This document shows, in pieces, positions 16,773 through 26,014 of a DNA stretch of 64,000 bases. Each line of letters starts with the position of its first letter. Within the stretch, counting starts at the first letter, position 1. The stretch comes from Bradyrhizobium sp. CCBAU 51765. GTDB taxonomy: Bacteria > Pseudomonadota > Alphaproteobacteria > Rhizobiales > Xanthobacteraceae. The DNA lies in contig NZ_CP030038.1 in assembly GCF_015291725.1 (NCBI RefSeq), positions 4,453,001-4,517,000 of the forward strand, read 5' to 3'. The notes under the pieces are model-generated. The model saw only the letters and a program-made list of their open reading frames with translations, ran no database searches and was not told where the DNA came from. The position numbers and the translations under genes are program-made.

Positions 16773-18467
16773 ATGAAGCTGCTGAGCCATTTGAAGATCC
16801 GCACCAAGCTTGCCAGCATGGTCTGCCTTGCGGCTCTCACAGTCACGGCCATCATCGGCGTATCGGCCGTGCTCAGCAAGAGCCGCATGATGGAGGACCG
16901 CGTCCAGCAGATGCGGACCGCCGTCGAGCTCCTCTACAACTACGCCCAGGCGCTTCAGGACGAAGCGACCGCCGGCAAGCTGACGCCGGCCGAGGCCAAG
17001 AGCCTGTTCCACCAGCGCGGCCGCCGCATGAACTTCAACGGCAACCAGGGCTATCCGGTGGTCTACAATCAGGATGGCTCCCTGGTCGTGAACGGCGCCA
17101 ATCAGCAGCTCGAAGGCAAGATCACCGGTGCCAAGGATTCCAACGGCGTGCTGATCGCCGACGCCATCATCAAGGCCGGCAACGAGACCGCGCAGGGCGG
17201 CGTGACCTCCTATCTCTATCCCCGTCCCGGCCAGACCGAGCCGCTCCGCAAGACCGTGTTCGCGCGTAAATTCGCGCCCTGGAACGTGACGATCAGCTAC
17301 GGCCTCTATGTCGACGACATCGATGCCGATGTGCGTGCCTTGACACTCGAGCTCGCCGCGATCGGCGTCGGCCTGATGCTGCTGATGGCGGCGCTGTCCT
17401 GGCTGATCGCCCGCGACGTGCTCGGCGCGCTCGACCGCCAGAAGAATCGCATGCAGGAGATTTCCGAAGGCGCCATCGACAAGCCGGTCGAGGAGACCGA
17501 TCGCGGCGACGAGATCGGCCGCATGGCCGAGACTCTCGAAGTCCTGCGCCAAACGGCATTGACGGCCCGCACGCTCGAGGCCGAGCAGGCCGCCACCAAG
17601 ACACGCAGCGAGCAGGAGAAGCGCGAGGCGCTGATTGCGCTTGCCGACCGCTTCGATGCCTCCGTCGGCCAGCTCGTCGGCCTGATGGCCTCCGGCTCCG
17701 GTGAGCTCGAGAATACCGCCAAGTCGATGTCCTCCACCGCCGAAGGCACCAACCGCCGCGCCTCCGTGGTCGGCTCCGCCGCCACTGAAGCCAGCCAACG
17801 TGTCCAGACTGTTGCCGCCGCCGCCGAGGAGCTCTCCTCCTCCATCACCGAGATCAGCCGTCAGGTCGCGCAATCGGCCGAGGTCACCGGCCGTGCCGTC
17901 GACAGTGCCCGCCGCACCGACACCATCGTGCGCGCATTGTCCGACGGCGCCCAGCAGATCGAGCACGTCGCCGAGCTGATCTCCAGCATCGCGGCCCAGA
18001 CCAACCTGCTCGCGCTCAACGCCACCATCGAGGCGGCACGCGCCGGTGAAGCCGGCCGCGGCTTTGCCGTCGTCGCCTCCGAGGTGAAGTCGCTGGCGAG
18101 CCAGACTGCGGAAGCCACCCGCGAGATCGGCGACAAGATCGCCCAGATCCAGGGCGCGACCAAGGAAGCGGTGGACGCGATCGGCGGCATCACCGCCACC
18201 ATCGAGGAGGTCAGCCGCATCGCGACCTCGATCGGTGCCGCCATCGAGGAGCAAGGCGCAGCCACCGCCGAGATCGCCCGCAGCGTCTCGCAGACCGCCG
18301 AGGCGACCAAGGAGGTCACCACCAATATCGGTGTCGTCTCCACCGCCGCCAACGAGACCGGCAACGCCGCCGGCATGGTGCTCGCTGCGGCCTCGAACCT
18401 CTCCAAGCAGGCCGAGCAGCTCTCCGGCGAAGTCGGGACCTTCCTGGCGGGCGTGCGCGCGGCATAA
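16773..18467 (+). CDS. Methyl-accepting chemotaxis protein (sCache_2-HAMP-MA)
   Basis: A 564-residue chemoreceptor. Helix 1 is at about residues 11-32. A periplasmic single-Cache_2 type sensor follows (about 35-185), with LYNYAQALQDEATAGKL, NFNGNQGYPVVYNQDGSL and PWNVTISYGLYVDDID. A second helix (about 190-212) leads to HAMP and then a signalling domain whose tip is AELISSIAAQTNLLALNATI-EAARAGEAGRGFAVVASEV. It transmits ligand binding to the CheA-CheW array. The ligand is unknown; sCache_2 domains often bind small organic acids. The end GTFLAGVRAA is common in rhizobial receptors. An in-frame GTG directly precedes the chosen ATG. Confidence 0.93.
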   Translation: MKLLSHLKIRTKLASMVCLAALTVTAIIGVSAVLSKSRMMEDRVQQMRTAVELLYNYAQALQDEATAGKLTPAEAKSLFHQRGRRMNFNGNQGYPVVYNQDGSLVVNGANQQLEGKITGAKDSNGVLIADAIIKAGNETAQGGVTSYLYPRPGQTEPLRKTVFARKFAPWNVTISYGLYVDDIDADVRALTLELAAIGVGLMLLMAALSWLIARDVLGALDRQKNRMQEISEGAIDKPVEETDRGDEIGRMAETLEVLRQTALTARTLEAEQAATKTRSEQEKREALIALADRFDASVGQLVGLMASGSGELENTAKSMSSTAEGTNRRASVVGSAATEASQRVQTVAAAAEELSSSITEISRQVAQSAEVTGRAVDSARRTDTIVRALSDGAQQIEHVAELISSIAAQTNLLALNATIEAARAGEAGRGFAVVASEVKSLASQTAEATREIGDKIAQIQGATKEAVDAIGGITATIEEVSRIATSIGAAIEEQGAATAEIARSVSQTAEATKEVTTNIGVVSTAANETGNAAGMVLAAASNLSKQAEQLSGEVGTFLAGVRAA

Positions 18468-18514
18468 CGCGCCACCCCAGACTCGAGACGTTTGGCGCGA
18501 AAGCGTCGCCACAT

Positions 18515-18606
18515 TCGTCATGGCCGGGCTTGTCCCGGCCATCCACGTTTTTGGCCGCGCCGAAGCGGCTTCGGCCGCGCAGGCGGGACAAGCCCGGGCA
18601 TGACGA
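18515..18606. repeat. Long palindromic intergenic repeat
   Basis: TCGTCATGGCCGGGCTTGTC (from 18515) is mirrored by GACAAGCCCGGGCATGACGA (to 18606). The inner part around 18552-18580 pairs again through CCGAAGC and GCTTCGG. The 92-base unit separates two convergent genes, the chemoreceptor and the AsmA-like gene, with about 20 bases left on the latter's side. It is the GTCATGGCCGGGCTTGTCCCGGCCATC type of element that I associate with Bradyrhizobium and relatives. It may double as a bidirectional terminator. Confidence 0.8.
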
Positions 18607-18626
18607 GCACGTGGGAATGTGGGCGT

Positions 18627-21600
18627 TTATCGCCGCGCGAGGCTGCAACCGCTCGACAGCTGGCGCGTCGATCCCGTCGAGCCGTCGTTGGACTGCGACG
18701 GGAATTCGTCGAACGGCGAGTTCTGCTTGCCGGTGTTGAACTCGAAGATCTTCCGGAACAGGCCCGGCGCCATCGCCGAGATCGGGTTGACGCGCATCAC
18801 CGGAGCCGCCGGGGTGCCGACGACCTCGTAGGTCACGCCGATCAGTCCCTCGTTGTTGCCGCCGCCGAGGAAGATGCCGAACAACGGGATCTGGCCGAAG
18901 ATGTTGTTGACGCCGTACATCGGCACGAAGGTGCCGCTCATGCACACCTGGTTGCCGGGATAGTCGATCGAGCCCTCGATGGTGGCACCGATCATCGGCC
19001 CCTTGACCACGCCGTCGCGGACCGTGAGCGCACCGTTCTGCCGCGTGAACTCGGCGCGAAGCGCGCTGAAGGAGACGCCATTCCCGGTGCCGTTGGGCGC
19101 GCCGGCGGCAACGCGTTCGAGCTGCGCCTCGCCCTTCACGGTGAAGTCGCGGACATTGATCAGGCCCTCGCGCGCGGCGTTCGGCTCGGAGGTCGGCGGC
19201 TCCATCGCCACCACCATCTGGCCGCCGACCGCCTTGGTGTAGGTGTCGGTGAAGCGCAGCAGCGCGCCGGCATCGTTGGTCTGCAGATAGATCACCTCGC
19301 GGCTGCCCTGCGCGCGGCCGCCGCGCAGATCGGCTGCCACCGGTGTGTCGCGGCCGATCTTGCCGCTCAGCGTGAAGGCTTTGACGGCGCCGTTGCGTTT
19401 CGACATCTTGGCATCGACGCTGCGCATGGCCTCGCCGTTGAATCCGGCGACGGCACCGAGCTTCACGTCGATGTCGAAATCGACGTTCTTCAGCTTGCTC
19501 TTGCCGTCGTCCTTGGAATTGCCTGAGATCGTCGACTTCAGGAAACCGCGGCCGTCGAACACGTCGCCACGCATGGTGCCGCGCACCACGCCGTCCTGGC
19601 TGCGCTCCACTTTGAGCGACGCCTTGTCGCCGTCGGACGGCGCATATGTCGGGAAGTTGGCGTTCATGAGATCGCCGTTCGCGTCGATCTCGAGCGAGCC
19701 CTTGATCGAGGCTCCGCCACCGTCGATGACGATGTCCTCGAAACGCGTCGATTGCGCCGTCGGCACCACCTTGAAGCTCGCCTTGGCGGATTTGCCCTGC
19801 AGCTTGACCCAGCCGGGAAGGATGTTGTCGAGCTTGACTGAGGTCAGGTCGGCCTCGACGCCGAGCCTGGTCGTCTGATCCGTGCCACTTGCGATCTTGC
19901 CCGAGAGCTTGATCGGCAACGATCCGCTGACGGCGGGGCTCAGATCGAATCCCAGGCGCGCGCGGCTGGCATCGTCCAGCGTCGCCTGCAATCGGACGTC
20001 CGCGTCGCCCTCGGCCGGCTTGCGATAATCGAGCGAGGCCGCCTGCCCATTGATCTTGACGTCGCCCTTGACCTGATAGCCCTGGTTGTTGGCGACGATC
20101 TTCAGGTTGTTGGCCTCCAGCTTCTGGTTCATCACCAGCTTCTCGGCGGCAAAGCCGTTGAGGTCGGCGGTGACGGCATAGGTGGTGTCAGCCTTGGTCA
20201 GCTCGCCCTTGACCGGCATGCCGAGCTGGATGTTCGCCGAGAACGTCCCCTTGCTGGTGTTGGGATCGACCACAGTCGACGACAGATCGCTCAGCCGATC
20301 ATTGGCGAGCATTTCGGCGGCCGCGGGCACCGGTCCGTCGACGCGAAACTTGGTTCGCGACGGGGACGGCTTGGGCGCCATGTCCGGCACCTCGAAGACG
20401 AAGTCGGAGATCGTGACCTTGCGCCCCGAAGGCGTATCCGCAACGCCCTGCCCGATGTTCACGGTCGCAGTGCGCCCGGTCACGCGCGCCTTCAAATCGG
20501 CATCGCGCACCACCGGCATGCCGTCCACGGGGCGGACCGCGACACCGCTCGCCACGATGTTGACCGACAGGCCGTCGTCCGGAATCGGCGGGCCCCTGCG
20601 CGGGAGGTTCTTCGTCGGCGAGTTGATGCCGATCTCGATGCGCTGGAGCGTACCGCGCTCGATCCGTTCGATCACCCATTCGCGCAGTTCGGGGACGATC
20701 AGCGTCGGCCACATCCGCTTCAAGGCGGAGGCCGACATCGGCGTTCCCGCAAAGCCCAGCGTCAGCCGCGGCTCGCCGGAATAGTCGATGGCACCGGTGC
20801 CGGCGACGCCGATCTCGCCATTGCTGATGTCGGCCTGCGTCAGCAAGAGGCGCTTGTGATCCGTGTCGAAGCGGAATCCGATCGCGATGCGGTTGAAGAC
20901 GAGCGGCGGCTCGTTATCGATGCCGCCGAGCAGAATCGAACCGCCGCTGAAGCCGAGCTGCCAGTCGTTGGTGGTGCCGTTGGGCGGCTCGAGATGAGCC
21001 AGCAGCGTCAGGCGGTTCGCGCCGGAGAGAATCTTGAACGGAGCGACCAGCACGCGCCGGTTGGCGTCCCACTCGACATTGATCTCGGCCGAGTCGATTG
21101 CCATCGGATAGTCGGGCGTGTCGGTGTCGATGATGTTGCCGGCGCCGACGGCGAGCTTGCCGCGGAAGAAGGTCGGCACGCCGTCGCGGCCGAGCTCGCC
21201 CTTGAGTTCGCCGGTCAACGGCAGGTCGGCGGTATAGGTGAAGTCCTTCACCCGCAGCGCCAAGAGGATGTTGGAGGTCGAGACCTTGTCGGCCTTGATG
21301 TCGACGGAGCGCACGCCGTTCTCGGCGGGACCGATCGTGGCGCGCAGCATCCACGGGCGCGCGCCCTCCTCGCCGAGGCTGAGCGCGACGCCGCCGCGGC
21401 TCGGCCGGCGCAGGCTGAGCGTGATGTTCTCAAACGACCATTTGCTGCCGCGCTGCTGATCGTCGACGACCAGGTTGCCGTTCTTGAGACCGATCTCGTT
21501 GAGGTTCTGGCCGTCGAGGCCGGTCATGCTCAGACTGTCGAGCCAGTCGAGGCCTTGGAGAATGCCGCTCTGCGCTGTCGCCTGCGGGGCGGCTTGCGAC

Positions 21601-22340
21601 ACCTCCGGGCTCGCGGGCGCGGTCGCAAATGGCGGCGGCGGGACACCGCCACGCGGGAATGTCGGCGGCAGGCCGGCGTCCTTCTTGGACGCGACGCCGG
21701 TCGCGAGCGGCTTCGCGGTGTCGCCGGCCGACACGGTGACGGTGCCATCGGGCGCGATGCGGATCGCGAGCTCGGCATCGACGAGATTGAGGCTTTCGGC
21801 GCGCAGGTGCCCCATCAGGAGACCCGCGCCCGACAGCTTCACCTCGGCCTTCGGCGCGCTGGCGACGATGGCGTGATCGCGGTCGCGAACGATGATGTCC
21901 CGGATGCGGACGGCGATGCGGACCCGGCCGGCGCGCTCGATCTGGGTGCCGCCGATCTCAACCGTGTTGCCGTGGCCGATATTGTCCTCGATCGCGGCCG
22001 CCAGCCATGGCGTTGCGATATCCAGATTGATGGGACCGGCGCCGAGCCGCCACCACAGCGCGCCGAAACAGCCGACGAAGATGACGAACAGGGTGCCGAG
22101 AACCACCGCGACGCGCTTCAGCCAGCGACCACCACCCAGCCAGCGGCGCAGCCCGCCGGATCCGCCACCGAAGCGATGAAGGCCCGAACCGGAACGCGCC
22201 AGCAGCCGCCGCGCGCGATGGCCCGCCGCCGCTTCCTGATCCGGATCCCAGTCGGCGTCGTCCCATTCCTGCGGCTCATGTTGGCCGCCGCGCCGATCGA
22301 AATCCCGGTTGTAGTCCTGGGGCGACGTATTCCTTGCCAT
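18627..22340 (-). CDS. Very large AsmA/YhdP-like protein (DUF3971, AsmA_2)
   Basis: A 1237-residue protein. A polar, Arg/Gly-rich cytosolic N-terminus of about 80 residues is followed by one membrane helix (VAVVLGTLFVIFVGCFGALW), then more than 1100 residues of repetitive beta-rich periplasmic sequence. It contains DUF3971-like stretches and an AsmA-like C-terminal region ending with GTFVPMYGVNNIFGQIPLFG and GGGNNEGLIGVTYEV, which is very characteristic. AsmA/YhdP/TamB proteins are thought to bridge the periplasm and move phospholipid to the outer membrane. The start at 22340 (MARNTSPQD) is preferred to one 41 codons upstream. It is monocistronic, divergent from the bcp-like gene. Confidence 0.88.
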   Translation of the reverse strand: MARNTSPQDYNRDFDRRGGQHEPQEWDDADWDPDQEAAAGHRARRLLARSGSGLHRFGGGSGGLRRWLGGGRWLKRVAVVLGTLFVIFVGCFGALWWRLGAGPINLDIATPWLAAAIEDNIGHGNTVEIGGTQIERAGRVRIAVRIRDIIVRDRDHAIVASAPKAEVKLSGAGLLMGHLRAESLNLVDAELAIRIAPDGTVTVSAGDTAKPLATGVASKKDAGLPPTFPRGGVPPPPFATAPASPEVSQAAPQATAQSGILQGLDWLDSLSMTGLDGQNLNEIGLKNGNLVVDDQQRGSKWSFENITLSLRRPSRGGVALSLGEEGARPWMLRATIGPAENGVRSVDIKADKVSTSNILLALRVKDFTYTADLPLTGELKGELGRDGVPTFFRGKLAVGAGNIIDTDTPDYPMAIDSAEINVEWDANRRVLVAPFKILSGANRLTLLAHLEPPNGTTNDWQLGFSGGSILLGGIDNEPPLVFNRIAIGFRFDTDHKRLLLTQADISNGEIGVAGTGAIDYSGEPRLTLGFAGTPMSASALKRMWPTLIVPELREWVIERIERGTLQRIEIGINSPTKNLPRRGPPIPDDGLSVNIVASGVAVRPVDGMPVVRDADLKARVTGRTATVNIGQGVADTPSGRKVTISDFVFEVPDMAPKPSPSRTKFRVDGPVPAAAEMLANDRLSDLSSTVVDPNTSKGTFSANIQLGMPVKGELTKADTTYAVTADLNGFAAEKLVMNQKLEANNLKIVANNQGYQVKGDVKINGQAASLDYRKPAEGDADVRLQATLDDASRARLGFDLSPAVSGSLPIKLSGKIASGTDQTTRLGVEADLTSVKLDNILPGWVKLQGKSAKASFKVVPTAQSTRFEDIVIDGGGASIKGSLEIDANGDLMNANFPTYAPSDGDKASLKVERSQDGVVRGTMRGDVFDGRGFLKSTISGNSKDDGKSKLKNVDFDIDVKLGAVAGFNGEAMRSVDAKMSKRNGAVKAFTLSGKIGRDTPVAADLRGGRAQGSREVIYLQTNDAGALLRFTDTYTKAVGGQMVVAMEPPTSEPNAAREGLINVRDFTVKGEAQLERVAAGAPNGTGNGVSFSALRAEFTRQNGALTVRDGVVKGPMIGATIEGSIDYPGNQVCMSGTFVPMYGVNNIFGQIPLFGIFLGGGNNEGLIGVTYEVVGTPAAPVMRVNPISAMAPGLFRKIFEFNTGKQNSPFDEFPSQSNDGSTGSTRQLSSGCSLARR

Positions 22341-22631
22341 TGCTTCTCGATACAGGCGCCCGTCGTAGGATTGAGCGCCGCCGGGACCGCAGCCGGCCAC
22401 GGGAAGCGATGCTCCCTGCGCCGGCACTGCCGCCATACCTCGTATATTCCTGCTGTTCGTCATTTCGCCCCGGGAGCGCGTTCAACGAGCAGTGGGGTGG
22501 TCGGTGGAATTCCTTGTAACCATACTCCGGCGTCGTCAGACTTGCCCAGCCGAGGGCGCGATTCCGGCGCGCCGGACGAGGGCTGCAATACCGCTTCGGT
22601 TGACCCGCCGAAAGCGTCGAAAGGAAGGCGT

Positions 22632-23321
22632 ATGTCCAAGAAATCCCGAAAGAAATCGTCCAAAACGTCCTCCGGCAGTTCGACCGCCAAAAAGAAGACC
22701 GCGAAAACGCGGGCATCGACTCAAGCAACGTCCGCGAAAACACAGCGGACACCGGCAGGCAAATCAACCGGGAGCATAGCAAAAGCAGGATCGCATAAGA
22801 CCGCGTCGGAACAGTTAAATTCATCCAGAACGGCGTCTCCGCCCGCTCAGGCGAAGTCCGGCCTCGCTGAGGGCCAGAAGGCCCCCGCCTTCCGCCTGCC
22901 CCGCGACGGCGGCGACGTGGTCACGCTGGCGGACTATGCCGGGCGAAAGCTCGTCCTGTTCTTCTATCCCCGGGCCGACACGCCTGGCTGCACCCGGGAG
23001 GCGATCGACTTCACCCGCCTGGCCGGCGCCTTCACCGCCGCCGGCACGGCCGTGCTCGGCATCTCTGCGGATCCGTTAAAGGCCCAGGAGAAGTTCCGCG
23101 ACAAGCACAAGCTCGGCGTGCCCCTCATCTCGGATGAGAAACACGAGATGCTGGAGGCCTATGGCGCCTGGGGCCAAAAATCCATGTATGGCAAAAGCTT
23201 CCTGGGAATTCTTCGCACCACGATACTGATCGGTCCCGACGGCCGGGTGGCCCGGATCTGGCGCAATGTCCGGGTCGACGGCCATGCCGACGAGGTGCTG
23301 GAAGCGGCAAGAAGCCTTTAA
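22632..23321 (+). CDS. Bcp-type peroxiredoxin with Lys-rich N-terminal extension
   Basis: A 229-residue protein. The first 75 residues are Lys/Ser/Thr-rich (KKSRKKSSKTSSGSSTAKKK), and the thioredoxin-fold peroxiredoxin domain starts at LAEGQKAPAFRLPRDGG. The peroxidatic Cys is in PRADTPGCTREAIDF. The usual resolving Cys five residues later is replaced (EAIDF, where many Bcp proteins have EACDF), and I see no other Cys, so it should act as a 1-Cys peroxidase. The basic extension could bind DNA or another polyanion. The start at 22632 has an AAGGAAG ribosome site; the frame is open far upstream but only as shadow of the AsmA-like gene. Confidence 0.88.
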   Translation: MSKKSRKKSSKTSSGSSTAKKKTAKTRASTQATSAKTQRTPAGKSTGSIAKAGSHKTASEQLNSSRTASPPAQAKSGLAEGQKAPAFRLPRDGGDVVTLADYAGRKLVLFFYPRADTPGCTREAIDFTRLAGAFTAAGTAVLGISADPLKAQEKFRDKHKLGVPLISDEKHEMLEAYGAWGQKSMYGKSFLGILRTTILIGPDGRVARIWRNVRVDGHADEVLEAARSL

Positions 23322-23432
23322 CCAGTCCGTCGAATTCGCCCGTTCCCATTTCCAGAAAATTAACCATGACCGGCCCAGATTGCTGCGGCAATTGAGCCGC
23401 AAGGAACACATCCGACCGGCGCGGGAGTGCCG

Positions 23433-24788
23433 ATGTCGAAAAGTTCTGCCCAATACTCGCACTACCCCCAACATCATCCTCATGACCACGGACGCGTCCT
23501 CCATCGCCGTGCGGCCGCCCCGGCGGCGGTAACCGCGATTCCCCTGCCCGCCGCCGACGACGCCTACACCATCGTCCATGCCGGCAAGCAGGTTCGCTTT
23601 GGCCCTGTGGTATTCTGGATCGTGGTCGGCACCGTGGTGCTGCTCGGGCTGTGGTCGGCCGCGACGGCCACCTATTTTGCGTTCCGTGACGACGTCCTGA
23701 CCCGGCTGATCGCCCGCCAGGCCGAGATGCAATATGCCTATGAGGACCGCATCGCCGAGCTGCGCGCCAAGGTCGACCGCGCCACCAGCCGCCAATTGCT
23801 CGACCAGGAACAGTTCGACCAGAAGCTCGACCAGATCATGAAGCGCCAAACGGCGCTGGAGTCCCGGGCCACGGCGCTCGGAGCCATGCCCGACGTGACC
23901 GGCTCGATTCCCCGCTCCGCCCCGCAGCGCGGCGATGCTAGCCAGGCCACGCCGAAGCCGTCGCCGATCAGCGACACCGTCATCTTCGTGGCGCCGCCGG
24001 ACCGCGAAGCGCGCCTCGAATCGCGCGCCCCCGCCGTCGTGGCGCCGCCGACCAGCCAATTCGCCAGGAACAACGGTTTCGACAACGTACTGGCGCGACT
24101 CACGAACTCGCTCGACCAGGTCGAGCGGCGCCAGATGGCGGCGCTCAACGCCGTCGAGGAAAGCATGGATTCGCGCATGCGCCGCATGCGCGGCGTGGTC
24201 AGCGATCTCGGCCTGAACCTCGCCAGTCTCGAAGCCGCCGTGCCGCGCAGCGCAATGGGCGGGCCTTTCGTACCGGTCAAGTTGACGGCCAATGCCGGAC
24301 CATTCGAGAAGCAGCTCTATCGCATCAACACCACGCGCGCCGAGATGGACCGTCTCAACCGCACGCTCGCGCTGGTGCCCTACCGCAAGCCTGTCATCGG
24401 CGAGGTCGAGTTCACCTCCGGCTTCGGCGTGCGCAGCGATCCTTTCCTGGGTCGGCCCGCGATGCACACCGGGCTCGACTTCCGCGCCGCCTCCGGCGAT
24501 CCCGTTCGTGTCACCGCCAACGGCAAGGTGGTCTCGGCGGGCTGGTCCGGCGGCTATGGCCGCATGGTCGAGGTCGACCACGGCAACGGGCTGTCGACCC
24601 GCTACGGCCATCTCTCCGAGATCAATGTCAGGGTCGGCGAGATCGTGAAGATCGGCCAGGTCGTCGGACTCGTCGGCTCGACCGGCCGCTCCACCGGTCC
24701 GCATCTGCATTACGAGACCCGCATCGAGGGCGAAGCAGTCGATCCGCAAAAATTCCTGCGCGCCGGCGTCCGGCTCAGCGCGGGTTAG
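23433..24788 (+). CDS. M23 family (LytM-type) murein peptidase or activator
   Basis: A 451-residue membrane-anchored protein. A 60-residue cytosolic part rich in His, Pro and Ala comes first. A membrane helix (VVFWIVVGTVVLLGLWSAAT) follows, then a long coiled-coil periplasmic region and a C-terminal peptidase_M23 domain. The zinc ligands are present: the His and Asp of MHTGLDFRA and the HLH of STGPHLHYETR; SGFGVRSDPFLGR precedes them. M23 enzymes cut peptide crosslinks in murein. The coiled coil resembles EnvC/NlpD-like activators, but an intact zinc site suggests real activity. The ATG at 23433 has GGGAG in front; a GTG two codons earlier is less likely. Confidence 0.92.
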   Translation: MSKSSAQYSHYPQHHPHDHGRVLHRRAAAPAAVTAIPLPAADDAYTIVHAGKQVRFGPVVFWIVVGTVVLLGLWSAATATYFAFRDDVLTRLIARQAEMQYAYEDRIAELRAKVDRATSRQLLDQEQFDQKLDQIMKRQTALESRATALGAMPDVTGSIPRSAPQRGDASQATPKPSPISDTVIFVAPPDREARLESRAPAVVAPPTSQFARNNGFDNVLARLTNSLDQVERRQMAALNAVEESMDSRMRRMRGVVSDLGLNLASLEAAVPRSAMGGPFVPVKLTANAGPFEKQLYRINTTRAEMDRLNRTLALVPYRKPVIGEVEFTSGFGVRSDPFLGRPAMHTGLDFRAASGDPVRVTANGKVVSAGWSGGYGRMVEVDHGNGLSTRYGHLSEINVRVGEIVKIGQVVGLVGSTGRSTGPHLHYETRIEGEAVDPQKFLRAGVRLSAG

Positions 24789-24820
24789 TCCCGCGCTTCT
24801 CTCCGTCCCGTAAGCGGCTT

Positions 24821-26014
24821 TTAGCGCCGGCCACCCATTCCGCCTCCGGGGCCGCCGAAGCCGCCACCACCCATTCCACCACCGGGTCCCATAGGACCGC
24901 CGGGCGCGCCCGGGCCGCCGGGCCCTGACGGGCCGCTCGGTCCTGTCGGCGCAGAGCCGGACGGCGCGCCGGGCCCCGCTCCTGGCGCAGGCGCGCCCGG
25001 TGCACCGGGCTGGCCGCCGCCAGAGATAGAGCCACGATCTGGATGCAGGATCGAGCCGCCCGACGAGCGTCCGGGATGCCCCGCTCCGCCGGGTGCCTGC
25101 CCCGGCGATCCCGGGAATTGCCCAATCGCCTGCGCCGAATCGAGCTGAAGCCCGCGCGACCTGTCGAACACGCCATTGACCACCATGCGCGCTTCACCGG
25201 CGGCTGGGCCGAAGCGCGAGCCGTCATGGGCGATGAGCCCGGAGCCGAGCTGGAGGTTCGCCCCCGCCCGCTGCACATAGGCTTCGATCGACAGGCGGCT
25301 GGCGCCGACGAGATCCGAAAAATCGTCGATTCGCGTGCGCGCCGCCTGCATCGCCCCCTGGCTCGCGCTGCCCTCGATCTGAACTCGCAGGCCGACCAAC
25401 CGGGGATCGACGCCGTTCAGCTTCAACCCGCCGATTCGCAAGCCGTCCGGCCCGCGCTCGACCAGGCCCGTCACGCGTGCGACCGCATTGCGCCTCGGCT
25501 CGACCAGGCTTGCGACGATGACCGCGTCAGTCCGGCGCAAGCCGTAGACGGCGACTTGCGTACCCGTTCGGAGCTTGCTCGCCTTGTCACCGGCGAAGAT
25601 CTTCTGGCCGAGCACCGTCAGCTCGTTACCCTTCACCTGCTCAATCGGACCGGAGACCTCGCTCGCGATCGTGATGTTGCGCGTGACGAGCGTGCCATCG
25701 ACCTGACGGATCGCAACCACGCGCGCGAGTTGACCGATACGCAGCGCCCGAGGGCTGGCCGCCTCCCCGTCGATCCGGACCGGCACGTCGCTCGCGTAAG
25801 TGATGCGCTCGCCGTTGACGTAGATGCTGCCGAAACGCTGGATCACGCCGACGATGCCGGTGCCGCCGATGCCGTGATCATCACCGCGCTTGATCCCAGT
25901 GCCACCGATGCCCTGATCGGTGCCGCGCTTGACCTGTGCACGGGCGATAGCCGTGCCGGCGAGCCAGAATCCGGCCAGCAGCAGGCGACGGGAGATGACC
26001 GGCGGCCGGCTCAT
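24821..26014 (-). CDS. DUF5666 protein with collagen-like Gly/Pro tail
   Basis: A 397-residue exported protein. The N-terminus MSRPPVISRRLLLAGFWLAG ends in ARAQ and reads as a signal peptide, possibly Tat-type. Two copies of a GTDQGIGGTGI-like element follow, then repeated small beta domains of the DUF5666 type (IGQLARVVA, LTVLGQKIFAG, LRTGTQVAVYGLR). The last 95 residues are almost only Gly, Pro, Ala and Ser with collagen-like GxP triplets (PTGPSGPSGPGGPGAPGG), ending in Gly/Met runs. The function is unknown. Its start overlaps the DUF6502 gene by 4 bases, so the two are coupled; this pairing recurs in proteobacteria. Confidence 0.85.
   Translation of the reverse strand: MSRPPVISRRLLLAGFWLAGTAIARAQVKRGTDQGIGGTGIKRGDDHGIGGTGIVGVIQRFGSIYVNGERITYASDVPVRIDGEAASPRALRIGQLARVVAIRQVDGTLVTRNITIASEVSGPIEQVKGNELTVLGQKIFAGDKASKLRTGTQVAVYGLRRTDAVIVASLVEPRRNAVARVTGLVERGPDGLRIGGLKLNGVDPRLVGLRVQIEGSASQGAMQAARTRIDDFSDLVGASRLSIEAYVQRAGANLQLGSGLIAHDGSRFGPAAGEARMVVNGVFDRSRGLQLDSAQAIGQFPGSPGQAPGGAGHPGRSSGGSILHPDRGSISGGGQPGAPGAPAPGAGPGAPSGSAPTGPSGPSGPGGPGAPGGPMGPGGGMGGGGFGGPGGGMGGRR

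Noticed and set aside
16548..18542. A 664-codon minus-strand frame opposite the chemoreceptor
   Set aside because: Gly/Asp/Leu-rich repetitive antisense of a clear MCP gene; no motif and no ribosome site. The real short ORF in this area is at 16465-16551 in another frame.
20856..22631. Upstream extension of the Bcp reading frame
   Set aside because: It runs antisense through the AsmA-like gene. The ATG at 22632 with AAGGAAG gives the proper peroxiredoxin length plus a plausible basic extension.
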